Assembly: GCA_029817715.1 (NCBI GenBank)
Contig: JARUPY010000533.1
Location: 6,484,517 to 6,548,516 of the forward strand
Source: Melastoma dodecandrum
Lineage: Eukaryota; Streptophyta; Magnoliopsida; Myrtales; Melastomataceae
Direction of reading: 5' to 3'
Length of the DNA stretch: 64,000 bases
Made by a program: the position numbers and the translations under genes. Positions 36,104 through 49,387 of this stretch are shown here, piece by piece. Positions within the stretch are counted from its first letter, which is position 1. Each line of letters starts with the position of its first letter. A model generated the notes under the pieces. That model did no database searches and was not told the origin of the DNA. It worked only from the letters and a program-made list of their open reading frames with translations.

Positions 36104-36347
36104 CCAAATTAGTCATTGCTCACGAGTTCCTTTTGTTAACTCTCATTTTGTTCCTTGGTTTACTTTTTAACTGTGAATATAAAATAAGACACCAGTTTTT
36201 TGGTTTCTTACAAAGATCAAAACAAGTCGTTTTGTCTGATTCTTGTGAAACACGAGGATAACGCAAATCCCTTACCAATTGAATGAATGAAAATTATAAT
36301 ATTTATATGACTACCGATTTTAATAAAATTGGGTGGGATTAAAAGAC

Positions 36348-37108
36348 TGTGAACACTAAAATCTCGTTTGGAAATATCAGCGTACAAATTGTCGTATGAA
36401 AAATATAGCGGGTTCTATCTCTAGTCACGAGAACAGCACGTGATTCCTCTGATTCGATCTTCGAATAATAACGGTTGTGGATGATGATCTTGAGCTCTGA
36501 CAGAATTTCAGCAGATCTTCGGGATGAAATATGAATGAAGTCGTCGGGGCCTATGGGCGTAATCCGGCAGAGCTTCAATATCTTGATGAAGTCGCCCGGG
36601 GCCTTTGGGCGTGATCCGACAGAGTTTCGATATCTTGATGAAGTCGTCGGGGTCTTTGGGCGTGATCCGGCAGAACCTTGAGGCGCGTTGCAGAAGAATG
36701 CCGGGCGATGGACGTCGGCAGAGCTTCGACGAGCAGGAGACGGCGAGAGTTTTCGAGAGCTTCAAGCGTCTTCTCTCCACCTATGTGTATTGTTGTTGTG
36801 TCTTGTTGTTGTTGTCGAATGAATGAGAATGGCTATATTTATAAGCCTCCAGGTCGATTTATATTAGGAAGTTGGTCATCCAATTTTAGGCAACCTTCCA
36901 TGTACCGGACTTGAATTTGGGCTTATTTCGGCCCAAAACACTTTTGTTTGGATTGGGCTTGTGACCTTCATTTATAACCCAATATATATATCTTTGTGGA
37001 CTTGAAATTAGACCCATTCTAATTTCTTTATGGGTTGGGTTTATAGCCCATTTATAAATCATAGAATTGGGGCCCATTATTATAGTAGACAAAAATTTGA
37101 TGTCTACA
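36348..37108 (-). mobile_element. Solo LTR (761 bp), promoter pointing left
   Basis: Read on the minus strand it starts TGTAGACATC and ends GTGTTCACA. A perfect 5-bp duplication, AAGAC, flanks it at 36343-36347 and 37109-37113. A TATA box (TATAAATATA on the minus strand, 36834-36843) is followed by a CAACAACAACAA leader and then GC-rich sequence with a ~52-bp tandem repeat. This is the arrangement of an LTR with U3, R and U5. The 90-codon minus-strand ORF inside is repeat-derived. Confidence 0.85.
36535..36680. repeat. Tandem repeat, ~52-bp unit, 2.8 copies
   Basis: Units start at 36535, 36586 and 36638 with ATGAAGTCG, each containing GGGCGT.ATCCG.CAGA. The first two are 51 and 52 bp; the third is cut short at about 36680. 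The array lies inside the solo LTR, downstream of its TATA box. Confidence 0.8.
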
Positions 37109-37113
37109 AAGAC

Positions 37114-37789
37114 AAGTTGAGAGATGTTTGAATTGAATGCCATGCCAAGACAAAGTAAAAACAATATTTTGGTGGTTGGTTTGTCTCAAAAATAGACATG
37201 AGATGGATCACAAACGAGGCTAATCTTATGTGAACGGAAGATTTCGTGACTTAAAAAACAATGTCTTACTATTTTGTAACGGTAGAAGTTATTTCATTGA
37301 GTCTCGTAAAATCATGCGCACGTTTCATAAATTCCAAAAAGGCTTTGTTAAATCATATAAGATGTTTGTAAAAGATCCGGAAATTTATACCTTTTCACAA
37401 AGTTATTTCATATAATATTAATAATCTTGTTCCTTAAAATAGAAATCGCAGCGTGAATCTCAAATCTCAGCCCAATGCTTTGTAATTTTTCGTATTACTA
37501 AGGAGGCGAATTATAAATAAGTCTGTTCCATAAAGTTGGGATTAGCCTATTAAGGTATGGGATCCATTGTGCCCTTTCGACCAAACCTATTGCGTATTTA
37601 TTACATGGGTTTGACTCAGAACAATTTTTAATTCTAGATAGGGGATTTTTCTTTGTCCTTTTCTTGCCCAAATTGACTGTTGAAAGCGCGGTTCAGAATT
37701 AGAAAAAAGTGCCGAAAGAAGGAGACATGGACGGTCCATTTAAATTTTTATGAGTCATTACAAAAAAGTAAAGATTGAATACATGTTGC
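37114..37789. other. Intergenic, no gene seen
   Basis: AT-rich sequence; the short ORFs lack family features. Confidence 0.45.
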
Positions 37790-38440
37790 TCCGGTGCCGC
37801 TAACGTCCGGTACAAAATTTAATCCAAAATTAGTTATAATGTGTAAAAAAAGTTTTAATAATGACTTAATAATGTATAAATAATTTTACTGTATAAAGTT
37901 ATATTTTTTTACTATGCACAAAATATATTATGTGAAAAGTACAATTTTGTATAATGAAATTGTTCGTACATTTCGTACATTTAATAATGTTATACAAAAT
38001 TATACTTTTTACAAACATGTACAAAAGTAGTTTTGTAAAAAATATTACTTTATATAGTGAAATTATTTGTACAATTTTAGTAAAATTCCAATCCATTATA
38101 CTAAAAAAACGCGGCGGGCCTTGTAATTTTGTACGGACCTATACTACTTTACACGAAAACGTAGAAGAAGGTTTTGTACTAATGCACAAATTTTGCTTGT
38201 ACATTGCTAATGACAGTGACTTTCGAACATTTGTTCGAACATGTCTCGGGTGTGCTTTTACATAAATGCCTTTTCCACGTTAAAATCTCGTACAAAATTT
38301 CAGTTAAATTGTACAACTTTGTACATTGAAATTTTTTTTACATTACTAAGTAATTTTGTTTTTTTACATTACGACTAATTTTAGATTAAATTTTGTACAT
38401 TACGACTAGCATTCCGTGAACCGGACGTTAACCGCTCCAT
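37790..38440. repeat. Foldback (MITE-like) element with long inverted arms
   Basis: The left arm TAACGTCCGG (37801-37810), continuing TACAAAATTTAATC and on to about 37842, pairs with CCGGACGTTA (about 38421-38430) and the complement at 38366-38398. A ~20-bp extra piece interrupts the right arm. The ~500-bp centre is packed with GTACAA/TTGTAC words. No target duplication was found, so the true ends are uncertain. Confidence 0.5.
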
Positions 38441-39006
38441 GTCGCTATTGTTCTGACTTTTCTCGGCCTATATATTTTTTAATGAGTTATATACATTAAC
38501 GAATTGTTCCAAGTAGTACGACCTGTGATCTCAAAATGCCAACAACAAACAAAGACTCAACACTCAAGTTATAAAGTTATTATAATAATAATTATTATTA
38601 TGATACGATTGAAGGGAAATTATGCCACATGGCCATCATCATGCTAATTGTGACCTCCCTTTTTTAAGAGTTACATAGGAGAAAAAGGCAAAACGTAATA
38701 ACAATTTTGAGGTGGTAAGAACAAAATAATTGAGTCTGAATCACACTTCATCCCAGAAGATTATGAATTTTCGTTTTTTTTAAGGACCCAATTGTTTTTT
38801 ATCACACCAAAGTCAAAATCAGACAACATGAAGAACTTCCCTTCTCAAACTCGGGACATGTACATGAACTAAACCCCAACTCTGAGGAGACACATCATTT
38901 GTATGGGGCTTTCCCGAAGAGATAGATGATCAATGTTGTTGCACATGATAAAATAGCTGGAATTCCATCACACAAAGGGAAGTAAGATGGAGGAGGAGAA
39001 GCCTGT
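38441..39006. other. Intergenic and 3' flank of the remorin gene
   Basis: Nothing coding is seen. The right part (about 38820-39006) is probably the remorin 3' UTR. Confidence 0.45.
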
Positions 39007-41209
39007 TTAGAAGCACCAACTGCACAGGCTGAACGAGGAGGGGATGCGGCCGGTCCTGCGGATGTGATCAGCCTGCTGCTCTGTCTTTATGGCCTGTTTG
39101 TTCCTCCTGGCCTCCGCTGCGGCTCGCTTCTCCTCAGCCTTGTGCTTAACGTCCGACAACTTGTTCATGTGCGTGTCGTGGGCTCGTCCCCTTAATCTTT
39201 CAATCTCCACCTGAGAGAAGCCAAACCTCGAGTATTGAGGTTAGCAACGTGGTGGAACAAACAAACGAACACTACGCCAGTGTGCTCATTAAGGAGGCTT
39301 ATCTACCGTAGCAGCAAACGCTATACCTCGATCTTCCTCATTTCTGCCTCTGTTTTCGCTTTCTGATGATTTTCCCAAGCCTGGATTTTCATTTCTTCTC
39401 TTTTAAACCTGATCAATGCAATAAGCCATGCCTTAAAGAGGAATATTTTGGTTTAAACAAGCTCCAAACTGCGTTCGGTGGATTCACCTGGCCATGTACT
39501 TGGCTTTCTCCGCTTCTTCCCACGCTACTGCTCGAGCCTCGATGGCACTTTTAGATGGCTCAACAGCTTCACTTTTTACAGAAGTGGAAGCACGTATGTT
39601 GCCGTTCTCATCCTCCTTACTAGCCCAGGCTGCGATATTCTTTTTGCCGAGTTGCTGTCCCAGGGCCATGATTTCTCTCCTCGTCTTAATGTACAGCTCT
39701 TCCTCCGATAATGCCACGCCTTGCCCGATGTTAAAAGTGGTATGTGAGGTAGATGGTCCGTTTCTCGGAGGGGTTGAAGGTCTGGAAGAGTTCGGGCTGC
39801 GTGTAGGAGTTGTTGCTTTAACAGGAGTTCCTGTCCTGGAAGGCTCTTGGCTAGCAATAGGAGTCATTTCAGTACCCATATCTCGCATCGAAACAGATCT
39901 AGCAGTCGAAGCAGGTGGAATATATGCCGTGGCACTGTGAACAGCCACGGATTCATGCTGGCTTAAGCTCACTGCAGTTAACCAAGATAAGACCATCAGA
40001 CAAAATGGTTTGAGAGTCAATAATGAATCCAGTCTATTACTACAAACTCAGGGTTTACCATAACAATCTGCGGCCGGAATCTGGTCGTTTTGCCAAGCAG
40101 CAAAATTCTGGCCGGCACCATCCTTGCATGATTGACTGGTATCGACCCTTTTAGTATCTGGTTCTCCAAGTGAAGCGGCCTTCTGCTCGGGAACTTCGAC
40201 CACTATCTTCAGTGATGGCTGCCGACTATAGCCAAGAAGCCCCATCTTTCTCGAGTAAATGTTTTGCAGCACAGGCGGCCCCTTGGGCTGTCCTCCAGAG
40301 GCCCTGTTTGAAGTAGGGCTCGCGATCCACTTCTGGGCATCATCCCACTTTGAAGGTAAAGGTTTCGAAAATGGGACTACCGGAACCCTTTGAACTATCT
40401 TCTCGGCCCTCTGAAAACCAGCAAAAGGAAGAGAGAAACAACTTAGCTACGGCAATCTAATAGTATAGAATAAACTCAATGGTAGACTCCAGATCAGGAG
40501 CATCAGACCATCTCTAACTCGGGAGGCATCGAAGTCGTGCAATCCGGATTCACCAATACTACCATATCCACATCTTTGCAAGTGTCCAAACTCCCATCAC
40601 CTGCTTCAAATCTCACCCAAAGAGCCATCAGCAACCTCGACTCACTAAAACAGCAATAAACCACATTCCCTTAAAGCAAGCCAGCCCCTAAATCAAGCCC
40701 ATGTAAACAGTTGACCGGAAATCATTCCGGGCAAAATCCTACCTCGCTAATAACGCAAAACAAGTCAAAGCAGAAGAAGCCCACTGTTACCAGACTCGTT
40801 AGCCTCGTTCAGCTGGGATCTAAGATTGAATCCGGAAGGATCAAGATCCTCCACCTCCCTCCTTCTCTTGTCGGAACCCAGCAGCATGTTCCTCAACTTC
40901 CCTGGAGACAACCCACCACCAGCACACCCAGTAGCCTGCACTCCCCAAAACGCCAGAGAAAGACACCAAAATCGTCAGCGCCCAGATTTCCAAATCAACC
41001 CATGTAGACCCAGATCAAACCCCAAGACATCGAAAGGAAAAAACTTTGAGACAAACCACGACTGTCCATCACTCAAAACAGCTAAAAAAACGCCCAAAAA
41101 CTGGATTGTTTTTTCCACCTTCCTCTCAACTGGTCGACGAAAAAGGAGCAATGCCGGTACAGAGGGAGCGAACCACTACCTGGGGCTTCTGGATCCTCTC
41201 GTAGTCCAT
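39007..41209 (-). CDS. Remorin family protein
   Basis: Seven exons join in phase: 41209-41180, 40935-40791, 40600-40509, 40410-40059, 39971-39488, 39408-39327 and 39210-39007 (TAA). They give 462 residues. The start MDYERIQKPQ and the blocks GGGLSPGKLRNMLLG, RAEKIVQRVPVVPFSKP and SVSMRDMGTEMTPI are typical of long-N-terminus remorins. The Remorin_C coiled coil covers about residues 346-455 (AVAWEEAEKAKYMARFKREE through KAEEKRAAAEARR). The tail SLCSWCF has two cysteines suited to S-acylation and forms the membrane anchor. Remorins organise nanodomains on the inner face of the plasma membrane and act in signalling, cell-to-cell transport and microbe responses. The third exon has a weak donor (GTCTGA), so that joint is the least certain. 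No break is seen. Confidence 0.88.
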
Positions 41210-44200
41210 GGTGTAGAAAAAACCGGGATCTTTTTCTCCCCCCTGGCGTTTGGACACTTGAGGAAACGAATTCGGGTCATGAAAACTTGGGATAATGGCA
41301 GCAAGAGAACAGAGGCATAGGCATCGGGGATGGTGTGGAAGTTACAGTGCCTTTGCGTGAGTGAGGAGGGGAGGGGAAGGGATTTGGACAAATCAGAGGA
41401 CAAGAGAGGAGTCACGCCGCAGGATGTAATGTCAGAGAGTGGGTCAGAGCATGGGGTTCTGTTTCTGTTCCCCCCCCTTTTGGTTGAATTATTTTCAATC
41501 TTTTTATCATAGTTAAGAGATAATAAATATAATTTAATATTTAATATATTTCGTAATATGTATTTTTTACATTTAAAACGTTTTTCCTATTTTAAAATAT
41601 ATTAAAATTATAAAACTACTAATGACATTAATAATTATATTTTTACCTAATCCTATTTGTAACCAATCAATGATCACCATCTAACTAAATTGTTGTTGAA
41701 TTTTTATTACTTGTACCTCATAATATTTGAAATTAATTCCAATTCGACTTATTTGGGAAAAGGATTTTTCAAAGAATGAAATCGTATTTGATTAGTTTAG
41801 GGGGAAAATGAAAGTTTTACTAATTTTAAAAGGGACAAAGCAATACCCAATAAAAATTGTTCCCAATTAATATTATAATTTTTAAATTTCGTTAAATAGT
41901 ACTACGCCGAGTTTGTCGGAAAAAAGCGACCAACTCGATGAATCTAATAACGGAAGTTGTTTGATCAATTTTAAAAATTACTATCTAAAATCGTAACGTA
42001 CAGAAATATGATCCTGAGGTAATTGATGTCCATAACGATTGATGGCATCATCATCAAACTTTATTGTTTTTCCATTTTGAGGTTTGACCGTGGGAAAATT
42101 TCATGTCTCCATCCATCCACCGACCCACCCACCCATTTATGAATCAATGTCAAATTCATTGAAAATCAACTGAACTAGTTGAAATGAGACGGCCCAAAAA
42201 ATAGTTTAGTGAATATCCCAATCCTGCATTTTCAGACGATAAATACTCACCATTAAAAGAGAAACAAAGGCAGAAACTTTATGGCCTGCTGCTTCATAAA
42301 ATTTTGTGCCGGTCCATTCAAAAAAAGGTATTTAGGTTTCTAAAAGTAGTTTTTTAAAAGATTATAATGAGTTTGTAAAGAAAACACAACATTTTAAGAT
42401 AATTTTTTATGGTTGGTGTTGGTCCCCGAGAGATTTAAATGCAAAATTGAGCCCAATCCCTTTTGACCCGTCTGTACACCCAAAGAACAAATTCAAGATC
42501 CTTCGTCATTCATCAAAATCCAAAATCATATCGACAAAGGCAGTTCGGTCTTCATAATTTCTGAATTATATTTTTTTATGTTACATTTATAAAAAAAAAC
42601 CCTATTATTCTACAAACAAAGAGGATGAGTTTCAATGTCCCCCTTTCGTTGAATCCAAAATTACCGGAGAGACCTCGAAAATTATTGAAGTGGTTAAAAT
42701 GTAATATTCCATCCCTGTATTTTGGCAAAGACAAAGTGACAAAAAAACCCTTTGACTCGGTCCCCGAGTTGGTCTTGACCAGATCTGACACAATTAGAGG
42801 TGCCGTTTGGTTGGTGAGGTAGGGAGGGAGGGGTTTTTTTTCTACTTTATATATTTGATTTCATGACGTGATTATTATTAGGGCTTGTAATTTGTATCTA
42901 AGTGAAATAAAAAAAATGTTCCCGTCTCAATTTCTTTTAGTTAATCGAATCAAATTATAAAACCCCTTTACACATTCATTATATGTATTACCACTTTAAA
43001 AAATATACACGACAACGACAACTATTATCTTTTGGATGGAAATACTTTGAAATAAAATACATATGTGTATTTTACATAATTTAAAAGGGGTTCAAATTTT
43101 ATATAAAAAAATGAAATCAAATTATTTTACTTATTTTTTACCATCAGCAACCTTCTTTAAATTTCCAAAATAATATAAAATCAATAGATGAAAGAAATAA
43201 AAATAATCTCATCGAGTACAAATACTTCGTCGTTCACTTCATATGAAATTATAACCAACATAAAATAGGAAGGGAGTAACGTAAGAAACAATAATTTAAA
43301 ATTAGATTAATTTTTTTTAGTTAAACTTCTCAATTTTAAATTGTCTCAAATTGAATCTACTGTGGTACCTCTAATAAACATTCTTAAAACACAAAAATAT
43401 TTTAAGTATTTGGAGAGCTGTTTTCTTTTTTTCTTTTTTATGCTTGTTTTCTATTAAACAAACAAAGGAGGTTTTGGGTATTTTTTATTTTCTGAATAAT
43501 GAACATGGGCTTTATAAATCTTCCTCTTGGGCCCAGTAAATGGGAGGACCAAATTGTCTTCAACTCATTCTATTGCCCGTTTGTAGTGAGTAGTTAAGAA
43601 GAACACTCGCCCGCGGGATTTGTCTTTTTTAACTCTGATTTGTGGGATCTGTTTTGTTTTATTTCGGACGTACGAAGAGATAATAATATGATATATGATG
43701 AAGATATTAATAGAATGGGTGGTTTCATCATTTCATCTTATCTAACCTCCTTCCTATTTGTTGAAACTTGGAACCAAAACCAAACGGACATCGTCGTCGT
43801 TGTCTCCCCAAACCCATGTTTACTTCCTCTTCAATCCTCCATCCCCCTCTTCCAACCCCAAAACAATCCAAAAAGCTTAAGCTGTCGGACACGGGAAGCC
43901 ATATTAGCATCATCAACCATAACAGAATCGATATACCCGAGTTTAACAACCGGTGTCACAATACAATACAAACCTTGCCAGAGTCGCCGGCGGCCGCTCA
44001 CGAGCAACGACAGTACGCCCAGACCACACCATCCGCTCCTCCCCTTCCGATCACGAAAAACTGGTGGCGTTTCCCCGGCGTAGATTCCACTCCCTTCCAC
44101 CAGAACTTATATATATATATTAATTTCCTGCTTTTATGGGTTTGATGAGCCGCCTTCCATTTTTGTTTCAAACATTAATTAATTTCCCATAGTTTTTGTT

Positions 44201-47101
44201 GTTTTTAAGGTTGTCTCTGTCTGCGTTCGGTCCAACTCCGATGACGACAGGGAGAATATTGGGCTCTTTCTCTTAGGACCGGCCCATAATCAAAGCCCAA
44301 ATCGCGGCGGTTAACCTCATTTAGTCTAAACAAGCTGGCCCGTAAGGACTGGATTGGGACTAGGCCCATTGTCATAATCTTTAAAGCGTTGATGGCGTTT
44401 TTTCTTTGTCCGCAGAAATACCAAACCACCCGTGGTCCCAAGATCGAACCATTCACCATTGTCGATAAATTTCATTACACTAACCAAACACCACATAATC
44501 AGTTTTAACACTTACTTAATGAATCGCACGAATTTAACCACGTGATAATATAAAAATCATGAAGTAGTTCGTTCTATTGGGGGGGTGGGGGGAGAGAAAC
44601 TAATGGTGTCGGGTGGGGGGAACTCTTCCACCGAGTGTTTTTACCCTTTTCTCCCCCCCCCCCCCCGGAAAAGTCAACGGGCTGATTCTCTTTTCCAGAT
44701 TGTTTGTTTTTAATGTTATCCGAGCTTGATTACCACCGTCTTAGTTATTTCACGCAATTATCGAGGGCCACATAAAGAAAGAAGAAGAAGAGGAAAGATG
44801 GACATATGCTTTCCTTTCCTTTCCAGATATATATGATTTTATTATCCTCTGTTTTTTTCTTTTTTTTTTTCTCGTTATTACATTTCAGACGCACCGAGAA
44901 AAAGGGGAAAAGGAAGGGTCTGATGATGACTGTTTTGACGGGACACGTTTCGAGCAGCCCCCATTACGAAACGTTTATTAGTTTAGCATCTGTTCTTAGG
45001 ACCAAGACAATTGCCGCCGGTTCGTGTTTTTTTTTTTTACCTAATTTCCAAATTGCGTCAACTCTTTACCATTATTATTAGTACTAATGGTTGTTACTTT
45101 ATGATATCAAATGACTTTTCCATCATTTACGCATGGCAATTGTAATAAAGGAAAATTGTACGGGCGAGACGCGTTTCGGACGTGTACCGGAGGATGTGGA
45201 AAAAAAAAAAAAAAAAAAGGAAGCCATTTTTTTTAGGTTATTATACAAATGATCATAAAGGGGGAAACATTCCATGGGTAAGTTGTGGTGCCAAGTTTTG
45301 GTTCGCCTATTTTTCATACATGGAGATGGAGGTAGGTCAGGTCCATAAACTAAAAATTTTTCATGTCATTTTCAGCCGCCAGCAAACTTTTAGCCCTCCC
45401 TGGGGTTGGGATGATTAAATTGAGGGAAGATGATAATGAGAAGAACTTGGAAGATTGTCGACATGGCTAAAAAGATGATTGCTCAATGTTCGCGTCACCT
45501 AGTAAAATATTTGATAAACTAACAAAATGGTTCAGTAAGAAAAAAGAATTATGATCGTGTTAAAGAAATCAGGATGCATGCGGACAACAACGGAATGCAA
45601 GCATTGACACATAAGAAACTCACTGTACTCGTCGATGACATTATCGGAAGAACAAAGGAAACAATAAAGAGAACGTAAGGTAGAGACAAACAATTTGCAG
45701 CCATTCTGTATGAACAAAAGTGATTGGCATATGAACAAAAGTGATTGGCATGTTTTCTTTCTACTAAGATACATGACTTTTATAGTAATACTCTTCGTTA
45801 TTACACGGCAAGCCAAGGTAACAGTTGTATAACATGATTATTATTGTATACACTTAAAGACGTGTCTCTGCTATGGTAACCGTCGAGCATGATGACCCGT
45901 AACGTGCATTCGAGGACGTGTTTATACTTTAGTAACCGTTGAGTCATGGTTTAGAACGTATTCCCTTAGTTGTCCTTTGAAGATCCCCATGAACTCTCAA
46001 CAAGCTTGTATTTTCGATCTACTTGTATCATCGATCATCTCTATTTACCTTCAAGATTCAGGTCTTAGTTCATACTCACTTAAACTCGGTTCGGAAATAC
46101 AAACTTTCCCCTAAGTCACCTTTCTTTATTCAAAAAACTCATGCTAATCTCAAAGTAAATCCATTGTCCAAGCCAAATTAGTCCGAAATTACGTTTACGT
46201 ATCAACAATGCCCGCGTCACAAGAAAAAAAAAAATTAATGGCGGAGGTAAATAAGTTAAATATTTCTCCATAAACTTATCGACTAAGGATTCTAATTATT
46301 TCAAACTATCAGTTCCACAAAATCATGTATGCCTGCGTCACTAACCTTATGCAGATAAGAATGCGTAATCATTAAGAATGGATGGTCGCTACTCCCTTAC
46401 ACCACCTGCGGATATACCATGAATTTTATATGATATAATATTTTATAAATCCGTTTCTCGTGTTGGGTGGTGCGCATGAGCTAAATTCACTGCCCAACCA
46501 TCTATTTCTTTCTTCTAGAAGTTTATAAAAATGAAAAAAAAAAAGAGAAGTCTAACGAAAATGATTATTTTATATTAGATACGATCCGAGTCAATCGCAA
46601 ATGCATCAAATTAATTAAACAAATTTAAGGGCGGGTGGAAAAGTAGATGAGTTGATGTCGACCGATTTCGGGCCATTTATTTGTCCGATTTAAATAAAAT
46701 AAAATAAAAAATGGAACCCAATTACCTAAATGGAAAAATCAATAGCATTAACTCGAGATTAAGTATTATCAATTTCCCTTTTTGGGTGGACAGGACAGGA
46801 CAGCACAGCACAGGTCGAGAGAGAGTGAAGCATTTATTTTGTACCGTCCAACGAAACCCAAACACTTTCCTCAGCCCAACATTTGCCACTCAATTTTTTC
46901 AAGTTTAATAATTGCACACCTCCACAAAAAGATGAAAGATATAAAAGAAAACACAAGAAGAAACATAGTGGCCATATTTTATTGTCTCCCCCCTCCTCCA
47001 CTTTATAACCCTAAAATGCTTTTCTTACACCAACATCTTCCGCTCCACCTTTTTAAATCTCCCCCTCCCCCAAGGCCTAACCCCATTTTGTGGAAGCGAA
47101 A
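41210..47101. other. Intergenic, 5.9 kb, no convincing gene
   Basis: The left 300 bp is the remorin promoter side. The rest is AT-rich. ORFs around 43640-44145 lack ATG starts in their best frames and resemble no family I know. A 14-base C run lies at 44653-44666. A near-perfect 20-bp tandem duplication (GAACAAAAGTGATTGGCAT) lies at about 45710-45750. The region just before 47101 is pyrimidine-rich and probably belongs to the bHLH gene's promoter or leader. Confidence 0.45.
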
Positions 47102-47124
47102 CCCCCCCCCCCCCCCCACCCCCC
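47102..47124 (+). repeat. C-tract just upstream of the bHLH start codon
   Basis: Sixteen C, one A and six C occupy 47102-47124, ending 24 bases before the ATG. On the minus strand this is a G-run able to form a quadruplex. It may sit in the 5' UTR. Confidence 0.7.
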
Positions 47125-47148
47125 GGTTATCGTATCTCGTAACCCTTA

Positions 47149-49009
47149 ATGGCCGAAGAGGAGTGCGGCGAGAGCTCCGTCGTTGCGATGTCTTCCTCCT
47201 CAAACTGGTGGGAGAACTTACATGGTGGAGGTCCGTCTTGGGCTTGGCAAAAACATGGGAGTAACCCTTGCTCCGATTCCCCTACCTGCGAGGACGATGT
47301 TTCCATCTCGAACTCGTACAACACCAACACGTCCATCCACTCGGGTCTCACCGTCGAGTCCTCTCATCGACTGCTGGACCCGGCGGCCACTGAGCTGATG
47401 CTCGGCGAGCATATGTCCGATAATCAGCTATGGAGCCACATGTTGCTGTAAGCCTTCGCTAACATATCCGAAAGTTTCAGTGATGAGTTGCCCTACTGTT
47501 GTTTAGGAAGATGTTTGGTTATTATTTTAGGGGTATTGGAAATAATGGAGAAAATTATGTGGACTCCTCGTCTTCGTCCAAGAGCATGTCCAGCTACTTC
47601 ATAGGATCAGGAGGCGACCGCCACCACCACAACGATAGGCTAGTCATGCCTCCCCTCCGATCGAACCTGGTTAACGACTGGTCGATTGCCCCTCCGATAT
47701 CGGAAGTCAACTACCTGTCACTTGACTCTTCCTCGGGGCTCTTTCCTAGCGACCCTTATCATAAACAATACGGCGACATCAAGGCCGAATGTGGATTAGG
47801 TTATGGAGGTTTTCAAGATAACAGCAGGTACTGTTACGGGAGGTCTGAAGATGATCTGGTGTTTGTTGATGGATCGTTAAGTCACAAGGGGATTCTAGGA
47901 GAGCATCATCGCATAGTAAACAAACCCGATTGGAAGTCCCCGGCTCTTTCCGTTCACGGCTGCAAAAAGCAAGGACCCGTTCCTTCTCTTCCAGCTTCTT
48001 CTTCTTCCTCTGTGAGTTTCAATTTCTTACATACATATCATACGATCTAGGTGGTGCATGCATACATAGTTGATAAACTCGTGCTTTTGTATTATTTGTT
48101 TGCAGGTAAGAACAAATAGTGTCAAAGGACAAACAAACACTAATGGTGAGTCGAAGAAGAAACACAATCCAGAATCGACCGGCGTTGCGAAGAAACACAA
48201 GCATGATAGTTCTTCCACATCTGCTGCGAGAGTAAGCAATAATACCATTGAACAGTTCTCAGTAATATTCTGTGTCGCTATATTAAGAGTAAATGGCTAT
48301 CGACATTTTCACGTAAAAGATGCAGGTAACAAAAGCAAAGATCGGGGACAGGATCACAACATTACAACAGATTGTATCCCCATTCGGAAAGGTTGTCCCT
48401 CCACCGAACACTCTATATGAAAAAGTCTACTTGTGTCTATGCTCTTCTATACCTATCTATACCACTGACCGACACTATATAAGTTGTCGGACGATGATAC
48501 AAGTTAGTTACTTGCTTTGACTGATTCTTGCAGACGGATACCGCATCGGTGCTGACAGAGACCGTCGGCTACATAAAGTTCTTACAAGAGCAAGTTCGGG
48601 TAAGTGACCAAAACATATGTACCTCTACTTCCTTATCTGCCTTATGATTGGATACCAAGAAAACACCTCCATTTCTTTCTGGCAGTTACTAGTCAGCAAC
48701 CCTTATATGAAGGCGAATCAGCACAAGGCGAGTGAAACCTCCCCGACGATCGCCGTCCCTAGTTAATCAAAAGATTGCATATTTTTCAGCTAAGTAGTCC
48801 CTAAAACTAAGTTCATCCTGGAATGTGATCAATATTTGCAGGAATTATGGGGAGGGATAGAAAGGAAAGAAAGGGTCGAGATGAGGGTGGTCGAGCTGAG
48901 GAGCAAAGGGCTCTGCCTGGTGCCGGTTTCGTGCACGCCTCAGGTTTACCGCGACAACACGGGGTCGGACTACTGGACGCCACCTTACAGGAGCCTTTTG
49001 TATAGGTGA
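47149..49009 (+). CDS. Atypical bHLH transcription factor (bHLH110/111/112/123-like group)
   Basis: Exons 47149-47447, 47531-48011, 48106-48231, 48326-48391, 48534-48599, 48686-48727 and 48842-49009 join in phase to give 415 residues. The helix-loop-helix spans about residues 303-350, split over exons: [20 protein letters not shown], then [20 protein letters not shown], then LLVSNPYMK. The upstream basic stretch (KKHKHDSS) lacks the Glu-Arg pair that reads E-boxes, as in other atypical members. The tail [17 protein letters not shown], then GSDYWTP, is strongly conserved in this group. It is a nuclear dimerising regulator with unknown targets. Exon 6 must end at AAG|GCGAGT, a GC donor, because GT alternatives break the frame or are very weak. 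The leader has a long C-tract. Confidence 0.85.
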
Positions 49010-49358
49010 ACTCCAATGGCGATGAAGTCCTATCATAATGGCAACTGTGTAAAATAGAAGAATTATGACACTGATCACAATGGGTTTGTACAGCCATAAT
49101 AATTCCGTGCAAGGAAAGATGCTTGCTTGCTTTCTTTCTTTACTAATATTCTCCTGCTCCCAATTAATCAGACAATTACATAAAGAGAAAAAGGGAATCC
49201 GAGGGTGAGGTTTGTGGGGTGGGGGGGAAAGAATGTTGGGCAGTTCTTATCCCGTTCATTTCAAGTTCAATTCTCTCCATTATTACCACGTTGAATTGGA
49301 GGATACGATATGATTGGTTGATTAAATAATTTGGTGAAAATTTGTAAAGAGGCCAGGA

Positions 49359-49387
49359 TATATATATATATATAATATATATATATA
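49359..49387. repeat. (TA)n microsatellite
   Basis: An almost pure TA run of about 29 bases, with one AAT interruption, lies in non-coding DNA. Confidence 0.8.

Noticed and set aside
43640..44145. Overlapping ORFs on both strands of up to 147 codons
   Set aside because: The best frames start at TTG or GTG, no family resemblance is seen, and both strands are equally open, as expected for GC-richer non-coding DNA.
46782..47264. 160-codon plus-strand ORF overlapping the bHLH start
   Set aside because: It is in a different frame from the recognised bHLH exon and is composed of low-complexity proline and arginine stretches.
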